Assembly (NCBI GenBank): GCA_028045305.1
Contig: JAOFTV010000004.1
Span: 62,001 to 126,000, forward strand
Length of the DNA stretch: 64,000 nucleotides
Reading direction: 5' to 3'
DNA from: Opitutales bacterium
GTDB taxonomy: Bacteria > Verrucomicrobiota > Verrucomicrobiia > Opitutales > Seribacteraceae
Positions 53,794-62,869 of this stretch are shown piece by piece. Made by a program: the position numbers and the translations under genes. Each line of letters opens with the position of its first letter. The first letter of the stretch is position 1. The notes below the pieces were generated by a model. It searched no databases. It saw nothing but the letters and a program-made list of their open reading frames with translations, and was not told where the DNA came from.

Positions 53794-55278
53794 ATGCGCT
53801 TATTTGTAACATTACTTGTCGGTTCTCTGTCCCCCCTTTCAATCTTTGCAGAACCCTACCTGTCTCCCAACGATCCTTTTCTTCGTCACGAGATTCGCCT
53901 GCTTGGGGATAAGGGTGAATTGACATGTTTACAAAACACTTGGCCTCTTGACCTTGGTGGACTGTACGGTATGCGTACAGAAAAAACTTCAAACTTACCT
54001 CATCATCTATTGGACGATCGAATTTCAGCAGAGTCAGAATCTGGATGGTCTCCTTTTTCAACTACTATTGGCATCAGCGATGATCGGGTCACCGCGCGCG
54101 GTTTTGGCCCAGAACCGCGTTCAAGTTTTACTACCAATGCATCTGTTTCCTGGATGAATGATCGTTTCGCTGCCAAACTATCCCTCAATGCATTATATGG
54201 TATGCAAAAAGACTGGAAGGGTAGGCAAGATGAGGGATTGGCCTTAGATGGTTCATACATTGCTGCACGCTTGGGTAATTGGTCGGCAAGTTTCGGACAG
54301 GTCGAGCGTTGGTGGGGGCCCGGTTGGGATGGCAGTTTGATTCTTTCTACCAATGCCCGTCCCATTCCTGCGATATCTATCGACCGGCGTGTATCGGAAC
54401 CTTTCGAAAACAAATGGTTATCCTGGGTCGGTCCGTGGAGCGTGCATTCCTTTATTGGGCGAATGGAAAAGGAAAGAACAGTTCCTAGCCCCTATCTATG
54501 GGGAATGAGAGGGGAGGTAGCCCCAACTTTCGTTGAAGGATTAGAAGTCGGTTTTTTCCGTATGATTCAACTAGGTGGGCAGGATCGACCGGAGGGATTC
54601 AGCACATGGGCAGATGCTTTTTTGAGCCAGGACAACTATGGAGCCAATACCGGTAACAACGATCGATCTCAAGAGCCTGGCAATCAATTGGCTGGAATTG
54701 ATCTAAGATGGAGATTGTTGGACGCTCCAATCGCAGTGTATGGTCAAGTAGTTGGGGAGGATGAAGATAAGTTCCTGCCAAATTGTTTAATGTTTCAGTA
54801 CGGAGTGGAGACATGGAGGGAATCGGAATCAGCGAGCATTCGTTTCTTTGTTGAATATGTTGATCTGACATCCCATTGGTGGACCGATCGTGATTACAGC
54901 GATAATTCTCCTTACAATATCAATTATGGTCATCATATTTACCATGACGGATATCGTTACCGCGGACGCCCTATTGGGCACTGGGCAGATCAGGACTCTA
55001 GGATTATAAGTTTTGGAGGTATGCATCTTCAGAATAGTGGAGTGGGTTGGGGGTTCACTGCTCGTCTGGGTGATTTAAATGAGGATGGTACTGGTTCGAG
55101 TTCAGTTTCAAATGGTTTTACTACTCGTTATTCATCAATCGAAGTGACTAACTCCCGCCATTACTCAAATTATGATTTATCAGTAGAAACTTTGATCGGG
55201 TGGGAGTCACTCGATCCAGAGGGCTCTGCAAAAGATGATGGCTTGTGTGCATCGTTATCCATTACCCGTACCTTTTAA
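53794..55278 (+). CDS. wzi: Capsule assembly outer-membrane protein Wzi
   Basis: 494 aa with a signal peptide (LFVTLLVGSLSPLSIFA). Wzi is an 18-strand outer-membrane barrel with surface lectin activity that holds capsule at the cell surface. Family features: the N-terminal helical plug region, GFGPEPRSSFTTN, GQVERWWGPGWDGSLILSTNARPIPAISI and FVEYVDLTSHWW. It ends with an aromatic residue (TRTF), as expected for a BAM substrate. It starts the second polysaccharide cluster, followed after 16 bases by the Wza-like exporter. Confidence 0.92.
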   Translation: MRLFVTLLVGSLSPLSIFAEPYLSPNDPFLRHEIRLLGDKGELTCLQNTWPLDLGGLYGMRTEKTSNLPHHLLDDRISAESESGWSPFSTTIGISDDRVTARGFGPEPRSSFTTNASVSWMNDRFAAKLSLNALYGMQKDWKGRQDEGLALDGSYIAARLGNWSASFGQVERWWGPGWDGSLILSTNARPIPAISIDRRVSEPFENKWLSWVGPWSVHSFIGRMEKERTVPSPYLWGMRGEVAPTFVEGLEVGFFRMIQLGGQDRPEGFSTWADAFLSQDNYGANTGNNDRSQEPGNQLAGIDLRWRLLDAPIAVYGQVVGEDEDKFLPNCLMFQYGVETWRESESASIRFFVEYVDLTSHWWTDRDYSDNSPYNINYGHHIYHDGYRYRGRPIGHWADQDSRIISFGGMHLQNSGVGWGFTARLGDLNEDGTGSSSVSNGFTTRYSSIEVTNSRHYSNYDLSVETLIGWESLDPEGSAKDDGLCASLSITRTF

Positions 55279-55294
55279 CAGTATTAATACATAA

Positions 55295-57955
55295 ATGAAC
55301 AAATCTACGCTTAGATCACTTATCCTTTTGTTTTTAAATGCTCCCTTACTTTGGGGGCAGATAGACCCTCGCATTGCTTCAGTTCTTGGGAATTTATCTC
55401 CGCAGCAAAAGCAAATGCTTGCCTCAAGTGTGGGCATGCTAAATCAGAGAACTCAGTCCCCTGTAGAGGCCGCCAATAAAACAGAAACATCTGGCTTGTC
55501 AGATGAAGAAGGAGAAGGACTTGGCGAACAAGACATTGAAGAGGCAGAGGAAGAAAAGGTAGATGTTTTGCAGCAACTTATCTTTCTTGAGCAACTCCTA
55601 CTCAATGATTTGGAAGTGCTTGAAACCGATCAACTTGATGAAGAAAAAATAAGCAAATTGACTGCGAATGATCATCTAAGATTGATTGAGTCCTTGGAGC
55701 AAACCAAGCGATTGATTTTTGAAATTAAACAAAAACAAAGAGATGAAATCGAAAAACAGTCAAACAACCTCTTGGATTTCGAAAAAAAAGAACTCAAGCC
55801 GTTTGGGCATGAATTCTTCACCGATCGTTCGACTTATGAATTGGACCAGGCCAGTTTTGTTCCTACCGATTATCAGGTTGGACCTGGTGATATTTTGGAG
55901 GTCTTATTATTTGGTCAAAAAAATGATGCTTACAATTTACTGATCAACCGTGATGGAATCATTCAGTTCCCCAATATCGGTCCGATCAATGTTTTTGAAC
56001 AAGGTAGGGAGTTTATTAGCCTAAAGAATGCAATCAACCGTAAGATTAAGGAACATTTGGGCGAAGGGGTGCAGTCATCCATTTCACTGGGTGCATTACG
56101 ATCCATTCCAATTTTTGTGCTCGGGCAGGTTGAAAGTCCAGGTAATCTGCTTCTTCCACCCCATGCATCCATTACCTTAGCGCTTCGTGCAGCAGGTGGA
56201 ATAACCGCAAAGGGGAGCATGCGTAAGGTAGCCCTCAAGAGAGGCGGAGAATTGAAAGCAAATCTTGATCTATATGATTTGCTCCTTAGTGGAGATAGCT
56301 CTAACGATTTTACTTTGGAGGCTGGAGATGTTGTTTTTGTGCCCGTTGTTGGGCCCCAAGTAAGTTTAGTAGGTGAAGTTCAGGTGGAAGCGGTTTATGA
56401 ATTGTACCAAGAAACAAACTTAGGAGAGTTGCTTCAAATGGCTGGAGGGATTAGCCAGGGTGGATATTCAAAGTTGATTACTTTGAAGCGAAGAAATGAT
56501 TATGGTCGTTTTGATTTGCGCACGGTTGATCTAAGTACGGATGAAAAATTCTTGATGGAGGGTGGCGATATTGTAGATATATCGAAGGCAGAAGACAGAT
56601 TTGTCGAGGCTGTGGAAGTGTTTGGGCCAGTCGAACGCCCAGGTCCTTATCAATGGCAAAAAGGTATGGGATTAAGTGATCTTTTTTCTGAATTTGGTTT
56701 ATTTCTCGAATCTGCAGATCTACGATTTGGTTATGTAATCCGACGAAATGATGTCCGAGAATTATCCGTTTTTCATTTCTATCCCAGAAAAATCATCAAA
56801 GGCCAACAAACGCTTGAGTTGCAGCGCGACGATCGCGTTTATGTACTTTCCATGGAATCGGGCAGCGAACGTCTAAAAAACATTCGCCGTATAATTTTAG
56901 AGCTTAAGAAACATACTCCCAATGGTTCTCTCTCACAATTTGTTTCAATCTTTGGAGAAGTGCATTTTCCCGGAGAATATCCACTCTCGCAGTCTATGAC
57001 AACTCGTGATCTTGTTCTTGCGAGTGGTGGATTAACCGATGCATCCTTTTCTCTGGGTGCCGAACTTACTCGCTTAGGTTTAGATAAACAAAAATTTGCA
57101 ACCGTTGAGCATATTCGTGTGGAGTCGAAATCTTTGAGAGATAGCCAGGACTCTGAACCTTTCTTTTTAAATTCATACGATTCATTATCGATCAAACCGA
57201 TTCCTTCTTGGCGGGCTGGGGAATCTATCGAAATTGCCGGCGAAGTTAATTTTCCCGGTACCTATGTTATACGTCCTGGAGAGCGCTTAAATGAAGTAAT
57301 TAAGCGGGCAGGGGGGTTGACCAACCGGGCTTTTCCAAAGGGTGCAATATTTACAAGGAAATCATTGGCGGATAAAGAGTCTGAGCAACGAGAACGATTG
57401 GTCGCCAGATTGGAGGCGGATCTTGCAGATGCTGCACTTCAGGCAATTAATTCACAGGAGGCTGCTCGATCGGAAACCGCTGCTGATTCCATGTTGAAAA
57501 GGCTGCAAAATACAAAATCTGTTGGGAGGTTGGTCATTGATCTTTCTGATCTGCTCGAAAATCCGGATAATAAATTTACTGTGAAGGATGGTGATAAACT
57601 TTCCATTCCCGATCAGCCTTCTTCGGTTAGTGTCGCGGGAGAGGTCCAATTCCCCACTTCCCATTTATTCGATGAAAAACTGGAATTAGAGGATTACCTG
57701 AAAAGGAGCGGTGGCTTTACATCAAACGCAGACAAGGACCGAACTTTCGTTGTCAAAGCGAATGGATCCGTTCAAGCAAAATCAGGCAATAAATGGTTTG
57801 CATCCAACAAAGGTGTGCCTACGCAGATCGATTCTGGCGATGTCATTGTTGTGCCGATAGATGTCAAGCAATCTCGGGTACTTGAACAACTTAGTTATAC
57901 TTCGCAAATAATTTACCAAATGGCAGTTGCAGCGGCTGCGGTAAATTCTTTCTAG
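55295..57955 (+). CDS. Long SLBB-domain polysaccharide export protein (Wza-like)
   Basis: 886 aa, more than twice the length of E. coli Wza. Signal peptide (LRSLILLFLNAPLLWG) without a lipobox Cys. An acidic coiled-coil-like segment (about 60-150) precedes the poly-export domain (DYQVGPGDILEVLLFGQKNDAYNLLINRDGIIQFPNIGPINV). This is followed by a series of five or six SLBB beta-grasp units (such as FVLGQVESPGNLLLPP, VSLVGEVQVEAVYEL, VSIFGEVHFPGEYPLS, IEIAGEVNFPGTYVIR, VSVAGEVQFPTSHLF). A hydrophobic helix ends the protein. It would form an extended periplasmic and outer-membrane export channel. Confidence 0.93.
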   Translation: MNKSTLRSLILLFLNAPLLWGQIDPRIASVLGNLSPQQKQMLASSVGMLNQRTQSPVEAANKTETSGLSDEEGEGLGEQDIEEAEEEKVDVLQQLIFLEQLLLNDLEVLETDQLDEEKISKLTANDHLRLIESLEQTKRLIFEIKQKQRDEIEKQSNNLLDFEKKELKPFGHEFFTDRSTYELDQASFVPTDYQVGPGDILEVLLFGQKNDAYNLLINRDGIIQFPNIGPINVFEQGREFISLKNAINRKIKEHLGEGVQSSISLGALRSIPIFVLGQVESPGNLLLPPHASITLALRAAGGITAKGSMRKVALKRGGELKANLDLYDLLLSGDSSNDFTLEAGDVVFVPVVGPQVSLVGEVQVEAVYELYQETNLGELLQMAGGISQGGYSKLITLKRRNDYGRFDLRTVDLSTDEKFLMEGGDIVDISKAEDRFVEAVEVFGPVERPGPYQWQKGMGLSDLFSEFGLFLESADLRFGYVIRRNDVRELSVFHFYPRKIIKGQQTLELQRDDRVYVLSMESGSERLKNIRRIILELKKHTPNGSLSQFVSIFGEVHFPGEYPLSQSMTTRDLVLASGGLTDASFSLGAELTRLGLDKQKFATVEHIRVESKSLRDSQDSEPFFLNSYDSLSIKPIPSWRAGESIEIAGEVNFPGTYVIRPGERLNEVIKRAGGLTNRAFPKGAIFTRKSLADKESEQRERLVARLEADLADAALQAINSQEAARSETAADSMLKRLQNTKSVGRLVIDLSDLLENPDNKFTVKDGDKLSIPDQPSSVSVAGEVQFPTSHLFDEKLELEDYLKRSGGFTSNADKDRTFVVKANGSVQAKSGNKWFASNKGVPTQIDSGDVIVVPIDVKQSRVLEQLSYTSQIIYQMAVAAAAVNSF

Positions 57956-58013
57956 AATTTATTTTTATTATCGAATTTTAAAATATTTCCCTTTTGGTTC
58001 TCGATGTTCATGT

Positions 58014-58031
58014 AGTTCAAAAAAACTTGAA
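58014..58031. promoter_or_regulatory. Candidate operator overlapping the regulator promoter
   Basis: GTTCAA and TTGAAC form a 6-base dyad around AAAAAC. The right arm TTGAAC (58026-58031) is also a good -35 box, with TACATA (58049-58054) 17 bases away as a weak -10, ending ten bases before the ATG at 58065. The layout suggests autoregulation by the GbsR-type protein downstream, which is inference. Confidence 0.4.
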
Positions 58032-58064
58032 CACTGTCATTATTCTGTTTACATAGACATTTGA

Positions 58065-58616
58065 ATGCCCGCTTTAACGCTTACATCAAAAGACTCCTCA
58101 AAACAGGTGCTTATCCTGGATGAGTGGGAACTTGGAGTGATCGATTTATTTCTCAATGCGGCCAATTCAATTGGTCTTCCTCGGTCATATGGGCAAATAT
58201 ATGGTTTGCTTTTTTGTCGGGATCAATCCCTTTCCATGGACGAGGTTATTAAACTTCTCGGCATCAGCAAGGGTTCAGCCAGTCAAGGCTTGCGGTCTTT
58301 GCGCCAATTGGGCGCCATTTCTTCTGTTTTTGAACCGGGCGACCGGAAAGAAAGGTTTGTCGCAGAAATTCGCCTCCGAAAATTAGTGGGTGGTTTTTTA
58401 CGCGAACAGGCAGACCCACATTTGGATAAAGGGGTAGGTCGTCTTCAGCAAATTGAAGCTTTATTAGCAAAAGTGGATGATAAGGATTCTCACAAAAGGG
58501 GAGTTCGCAGGCACGAGATTTTATCGGGTTGGCACCGGCAAATGAGCCGTTTGCTCCCATGGGTTAAGATGATTGTTGGAAAGAGCGATCGTCTGCCCCA
58601 AAAAAGTTCTGATTAA
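58065..58616 (+). CDS. GbsR/MarR-family transcriptional regulator
   Basis: 183 aa. Winged-helix DNA-binding core: GLPRSYGQIYGLLFCRDQSLSMDEVIKLLGISKGSASQGLRSLRQLGAISSVFEPGDRKERFVAE, with recognition helix SKGSASQGLRSL and wing. The C-terminal helices probably form the dimer interface. GbsR-type proteins usually repress nearby genes. Its position between the exporter and chain-length genes suggests control of this polysaccharide cluster. It appears to have its own promoter and a dyad operator upstream. Confidence 0.9.
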   Translation: MPALTLTSKDSSKQVLILDEWELGVIDLFLNAANSIGLPRSYGQIYGLLFCRDQSLSMDEVIKLLGISKGSASQGLRSLRQLGAISSVFEPGDRKERFVAEIRLRKLVGGFLREQADPHLDKGVGRLQQIEALLAKVDDKDSHKRGVRRHEILSGWHRQMSRLLPWVKMIVGKSDRLPQKSSD

Positions 58617-58694
58617 ACAAAAAGTAATGGTTTCCTCCGATTGGCTTTGCTTGTCGCAAACGGCCAAGGGCGGTAGCGTATTAAGATAACTTCT

Positions 58695-59624
58695 ATGAGC
58701 GAAGATCCCAAATCATCCACTAAATATGTCATGGTCGAGTCTGGACCCTCATCCGATGAGGACGAAATCGACCTTCTCGAACTAATCCGCACCCTTCTGC
58801 AGGCATGGAAAACCATCGTGGGTATCACCATCCTTTGCACCGGCTTGGCCGTTGTCTATGCTCTTTATTCCCCGGAGGTCTTCAAGGCGGAAACCTTATT
58901 GACACCCGCTCAGGAAGAAAAGTCAGGTGCATCCTCTGTCCTCAGTCAGTTCGGTGGTCTTGCCGCCATGGCGGGGGTCACTATTCCCGCAGATTCAAAT
59001 ATTGAGAGGGTATTGGCTACGCTTGAGACCAGAGTTTTTCTTAAAAAGTTTATTGAGGAAAAAAACCTCCTCCCAATTATTTTTGAAGATTTTTGGGATG
59101 CTGCATCCAACTCATGGAAATTACAACTCGGGCAGAAGGCTTTTATAGCGGAAGATGGAATTTCATCTATTCGAGGGGCCATTGAAGTTGATCAAGATAA
59201 ATCCAATCTCATCACCCTCTCCATTTCCTGGAAAGATCCGGAAGTGGCTGCCCAATGGGCCAATGATTTGGTCAAGCAGTTGAATGAACAACTCCGAGCA
59301 CAGGCAATTGCCGATTCCAAAAAACGGGTAGGGTATCTTGAGCAGGAATTAGCCAAGACCACTTTGCAGGATATGCGTGCCATTCTTTACAACCTGCTCG
59401 AATCCGAGAAGCAAAAAGCCATGCTGGCCAATGTAAACGAAGACTTTGCCTTGGAGGTAATCGATCCTGCCGTCGCCCCGGAAACCCGCGAGAAGCCAAA
59501 GCGCAAACTTATTGTCGCTTTGGGCGGAGTATGTGGGGGCTTCCTCGGCATCTTTGCCGTCTTTTTTGGTCAGTTCCTGCAAAAACTAAAATCGCCAAAT
59601 TCTGAAGTATCCACCCATTCATGA
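58695..59624 (+). CDS. Chain-length determinant protein (Wzz/PCP family)
   Basis: 309 aa. Two membrane helices flank a periplasmic coil: TM1 about residues 36-56 (AWKTIVGITILCTGLAVVYALY) and TM2 about 277-300 (KLIVALGGVCGGFLGIFAVFFGQFL), with a Pro-Lys-rich segment (AVAPETREKPKRK) just before TM2, as in Wzz. No tyrosine-kinase domain is fused. It sets glycan length. It overlaps the next gene by 4 bases (ATGA). Confidence 0.92.
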   Translation: MSEDPKSSTKYVMVESGPSSDEDEIDLLELIRTLLQAWKTIVGITILCTGLAVVYALYSPEVFKAETLLTPAQEEKSGASSVLSQFGGLAAMAGVTIPADSNIERVLATLETRVFLKKFIEEKNLLPIIFEDFWDAASNSWKLQLGQKAFIAEDGISSIRGAIEVDQDKSNLITLSISWKDPEVAAQWANDLVKQLNEQLRAQAIADSKKRVGYLEQELAKTTLQDMRAILYNLLESEKQKAMLANVNEDFALEVIDPAVAPETREKPKRKLIVALGGVCGGFLGIFAVFFGQFLQKLKSPNSEVSTHS

Positions 59625-60901
59625 GTAAGCAATTTTCTAAAATATCGATCGTAGGACTAGGTTATGTCGGCCTTCCCCTGTCCTTACAGTTCGCCCGATC
59701 TGGGGTTTCAGTTCTTGGTTTCGATCTCGATCAGAAAAAGGTCGATTCGATCAATGCAGGTAAGACTTATCTGAAGCATTTCCCCTTTGAAAGCATCGCC
59801 GAGCAGGTCAATGCCAACCGTTTGGAAGCCACCACCGATCCCTCCCGATTGTCCGAAGTGGAAGCGATTCTTATTTGCGTACCCACTCCTCTAGATGATC
59901 ATCGCGAGCCCGATCTCTCCTTCGTTTTGGATACCGCAAGAACGATTGCTCCTCATCTCACAAAAGGGGTGTTGGTTACCTTGGAATCGACGACCTATCC
60001 CGGCACCACAGAGGACGAACTTCGCATCGTCTTGGAGGAAGGTTCCGGAATGAAGGCAGGTATGGACTTCCACTTGGCTTATTCCCCTGAACGGGAAGAT
60101 CCGGGTCGCGATGATGCCTCAGTCAAAACCATACCCAAGGTGGTCGGTGGATACACCGCAAAATGTGCGGAATTGGCCGAATCATTATACGTGCAGGCAT
60201 TAGATAAAATCCATCGGGTTTCTTCCTGTCGGGCAGCGGAGGCCACGAAACTTTTGGAAAATATTTTTCGCAGTGTAAACATCGCCTTGGTTAATGAACT
60301 CAAAGTGGTCTACGAAGCCATGGGCATTGATGTGCATGAGGTGATCGATGCCGCAGCCACCAAACCCTTCGGCTTTATGGCATTCCGTCCCGGCCCGGGT
60401 TTGGGTGGGCATTGCATCCCGATTGACCCCTTTTACTTAACCTGGAAAGCAAGAGAGTTTGGCAAGCATACCCGCTTTATTGAACTGGCAGGGGAGATCA
60501 ATACCGCGATGCCAGATTATGTAATATCAAAAGTTGCGGATACTCTGAACGAAGAGGGTAAAGCAATCAAAGGGTCTAGGATTTTACTTCTTGGTTTGGC
60601 TTACAAGGCCAATGTCGATGACTGCCGGGAATCCCCCAGTTTTGTATTGATGGAGAAATTGGAAGCTAAGGGTGCCACAGTAGAGTATAATGATTCTTTT
60701 GTGCCCACCGTACCACCAACTCGAGAACATGCCCATTTTACTGGGAAAAAATCCGTGGAAATTGAAGATGCATACGATCTCATTTTGGTGTCCACCGATC
60801 ATACCGAATACAAAACTTTTGATTTCAGTAGTTATTCCTGCCCTCTTGTGGATTCTCGAAACTGCATCACTAAAAAGCCCCTAAAATATTATCACGCTTG
60901 A
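59621..60901 (+). CDS. UDP-N-acetylglucosamine 6-dehydrogenase-type enzyme (WbpA family)
   Basis: 426 aa. NAD-binding start ISIVGLGYVGLPLSLQFARSGVSVLGFDLD, LICVPTPLDDHREPDL, GTTEDELR, catalytic Cys in RPGPGLGGHCIPIDPFYLTWKA, and YKANVDDCRESPSF. The GHCIP context and 'EPDLS' loop fit the WbpA/WbpO/VipA group rather than UDP-glucose dehydrogenase. It oxidises a UDP-HexNAc to the uronic acid. The set with WbpB- and WbpD-like genes supports the UDP-GlcNAc route. Start and stop overlap both neighbours. Confidence 0.93.
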   Translation: MSKQFSKISIVGLGYVGLPLSLQFARSGVSVLGFDLDQKKVDSINAGKTYLKHFPFESIAEQVNANRLEATTDPSRLSEVEAILICVPTPLDDHREPDLSFVLDTARTIAPHLTKGVLVTLESTTYPGTTEDELRIVLEEGSGMKAGMDFHLAYSPEREDPGRDDASVKTIPKVVGGYTAKCAELAESLYVQALDKIHRVSSCRAAEATKLLENIFRSVNIALVNELKVVYEAMGIDVHEVIDAAATKPFGFMAFRPGPGLGGHCIPIDPFYLTWKAREFGKHTRFIELAGEINTAMPDYVISKVADTLNEEGKAIKGSRILLLGLAYKANVDDCRESPSFVLMEKLEAKGATVEYNDSFVPTVPPTREHAHFTGKKSVEIEDAYDLILVSTDHTEYKTFDFSSYSCPLVDSRNCITKKPLKYYHA

Positions 60902-61884
60902 GTAAAAAATATTTAGTTACTGGTGCCGCGGGGTTTATTGCCTCCCAAGTCAGTAAGCAATTGCTTAATCAAGGTAACCGAGTCGTAGGCGTGGATAATC
61001 TAAATGATTATTACGATGTACGGCTCAAGAACTGGCGACTCGAGCAACTAAAATCTCACCCCAATGCAGAGAACCTTTCCTTTTCTTTTTTGGATATCGA
61101 AGATCAAGCCAAGCTAAGGGATCTTTTTAAGGTAGAGGGCCCATTTGATGCCGTGCTTAACTTGGCTGCCCGAGCAGGTGTTCGTTACAGCATGGAAAAC
61201 CCTCATGTGTATCTTTCCACGAATGCCGAAGGTACCCTCAACCTACTCGAGTGCATGCGGGCTCATGGGTGCAAAAAACTCGTACTTGCTTCCACATCCT
61301 CCCTCTATGCCGGTCAAAAATTGCCATTTACCGAGGACTTGGCTGTGAATGAGCCTCTATCTCCTTATGCTGCCTCCAAGAAAGCGGGCGAACTGATGGC
61401 TTACAGTTATCATAAGCTTTACCAGATTGATGTATCCGTGGTGCGCTATTTTACGGTTTTTGGACCCGCCGGTCGTCCAGATATGTCCCCTTATCGATTC
61501 ATTAAATGGATCGCCGAGGAAAAAACTATCCAAATGTTTGGAGACGGTTCTCAATCCCGTGATTTTACTTATGTGGATGATATAGCTCGGGGAACCATTT
61601 CCGCTACTCAAGATGTGGGATTTGAAATCATCAATCTTGGTGGAGGCAGAAATCCCGTTTCCCTAAACACCATCATTTCCAAGTTGGAAGAGTTATTGGG
61701 TAAGAAAGCAAAGATTGATCACAAGCCCTTCCATGTGGCCGACCTGATGGAGACTTGGGCAGATATTTCCAAGGCTAAAAATTTATTGGGTTGGGAACCC
61801 CAGGTTTCACTCGATGATGGGCTCGAGGAATCAGTTCAATGGTATATGGATAACCAACATTGGCTCAAGGAGGTACAGGTCTGA
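60898..61884 (+). CDS. NAD-dependent nucleotide-sugar epimerase (UDP-glucuronate 4-epimerase type)
   Basis: 328 aa from a TTG that overlaps the previous stop (TTGA). Extended SDR: VTGAAGFIASQVSKQLL, VDNLNDYYDVRLKNWRLEQL, NLAARAGVRYSMENPHVYLSTNAEGTLNLLE, ASTSSLYAG, catalytic SPYAASKKAGELMAYSYHKLY, RYFTVFGPAGRPDMSPYRFI, GDGSQSRDFTYVDDI. The 'DYYDVRLK' and 'AGVRYS' motifs point to the UDP-glucuronate 4-epimerase group. The true substrate could be the diacetamido-uronic acid made by the neighbouring enzymes. Confidence 0.92.
   Translation: MSKKYLVTGAAGFIASQVSKQLLNQGNRVVGVDNLNDYYDVRLKNWRLEQLKSHPNAENLSFSFLDIEDQAKLRDLFKVEGPFDAVLNLAARAGVRYSMENPHVYLSTNAEGTLNLLECMRAHGCKKLVLASTSSLYAGQKLPFTEDLAVNEPLSPYAASKKAGELMAYSYHKLYQIDVSVVRYFTVFGPAGRPDMSPYRFIKWIAEEKTIQMFGDGSQSRDFTYVDDIARGTISATQDVGFEIINLGGGRNPVSLNTIISKLEELLGKKAKIDHKPFHVADLMETWADISKAKNLLGWEPQVSLDDGLEESVQWYMDNQHWLKEVQV
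61867..61873 (+). promoter_or_regulatory. Strong ribosome binding site that points to a CTG start
   Basis: AAGGAGG lies 7 bases upstream of CTG at 61881-61883. No ATG, GTG or TTG in the right frame lies at that distance. The neighbouring junctions of this operon also have the start overlapping the upstream stop as NTGA. Confidence 0.6.
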
Positions 61885-62855
61885 GTGCTATACCAGAGAT
61901 TGCCCTGGTAGGTTGCGGGTACTGGGGTAAAAACCTCTGCCGCAACTTTCATGCTTTAGGTGCACTTGCCGCTGTGGTCGATGCCACGGAGAACGGGCAA
62001 GCAACTGCCCGAACCATTGCTCCTGACATCCAAATAACCGATAGCTTGGATGATGTGCTGAGGAATGATCAAATAAATGGGGTTGCTCTGGCAACACCTG
62101 CAGAGACCCATTCCGAATTAGCGATCCAAGCTATGCAGGCAGAAAAAGATGTATTTGTCGAAAAACCCATGGCCTTGACCTTGGAAGATGCTGAAAAGAT
62201 GAAAAAGGTAGCGGAGGAAACAGGACGCATTCTTATGGTTGGTCATCTTCTTGAATACCACCCTGCGGTTCTCAAACTTCGAAAAATGATCGCTTCAGGA
62301 GAGTTGGGCAAAATCAATTATATTTACTCCAACCGTTTGAACTTTGGGAAGGTGCGGACCGAGGAAAATGCCCTTTGGAGTTTCGCACCCCATGATGTGG
62401 CGGTCATTCTTCGTTTGATGGGAAAGGCACCGGTAGAGGTTTCCGCTTGTGGTGGATCTTACCTTACCAGTGGAATTGCAGATACTACTCTGTCCAACCT
62501 GAGGTTCGAAAACGAATCCCGGGCTCATATTTTTGTCAGTTGGTTACACCCTTTCAAGGAGCAACGTCTCGTCGTTGTAGGAGATAAAAAGATGGCGATC
62601 TTCAATGATGTTGCTCCCTTTGGGGAAAAACTTCAACTATACCCGCAAAATGTTGAGTTCGATGGGCCAATGCCCATTCTCAAAAAGGAAGATGCAGAAT
62701 TTGTAGAGCATGCAAACACCGAGCCATTGCGTGAGGAATGCAACCATTTCCTGGAATGCATCCAATCCAGAAAGCAACCCCTAACCAATGCCCAATCTGG
62801 TATTGATGTATTACAAGTTCTGCACGCCTGCCAGAAGAGCATTGAACAAAATTGA
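61881..62855 (+). CDS. Gfo/Idh/MocA oxidoreductase (WbpB-like), probable CTG start
   Basis: 324 aa. NAD-binding VALVGCGYWGKNLCRNFHALG region, then EKPMALTLEDAEKMKKVAEETGRILMVGHLLEYHPAVLKL and APHDVAVILRLMG. In P. aeruginosa WbpB makes the 3-keto sugar from UDP-GlcNAcA. The track start (TTG 61860) has no ribosome-binding site. A strong AAGGAGG (61867-61873) sits 7 bases before an in-frame CTG (61881) whose TG is part of the upstream stop (CTGA). I therefore choose CTG; the reading frame is the same. Confidence 0.92.
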   Translation: MSAIPEIALVGCGYWGKNLCRNFHALGALAAVVDATENGQATARTIAPDIQITDSLDDVLRNDQINGVALATPAETHSELAIQAMQAEKDVFVEKPMALTLEDAEKMKKVAEETGRILMVGHLLEYHPAVLKLRKMIASGELGKINYIYSNRLNFGKVRTEENALWSFAPHDVAVILRLMGKAPVEVSACGGSYLTSGIADTTLSNLRFENESRAHIFVSWLHPFKEQRLVVVGDKKMAIFNDVAPFGEKLQLYPQNVEFDGPMPILKKEDAEFVEHANTEPLREECNHFLECIQSRKQPLTNAQSGIDVLQVLHACQKSIEQN

Positions 62856-62869
62856 GCACCAGTTTCATT

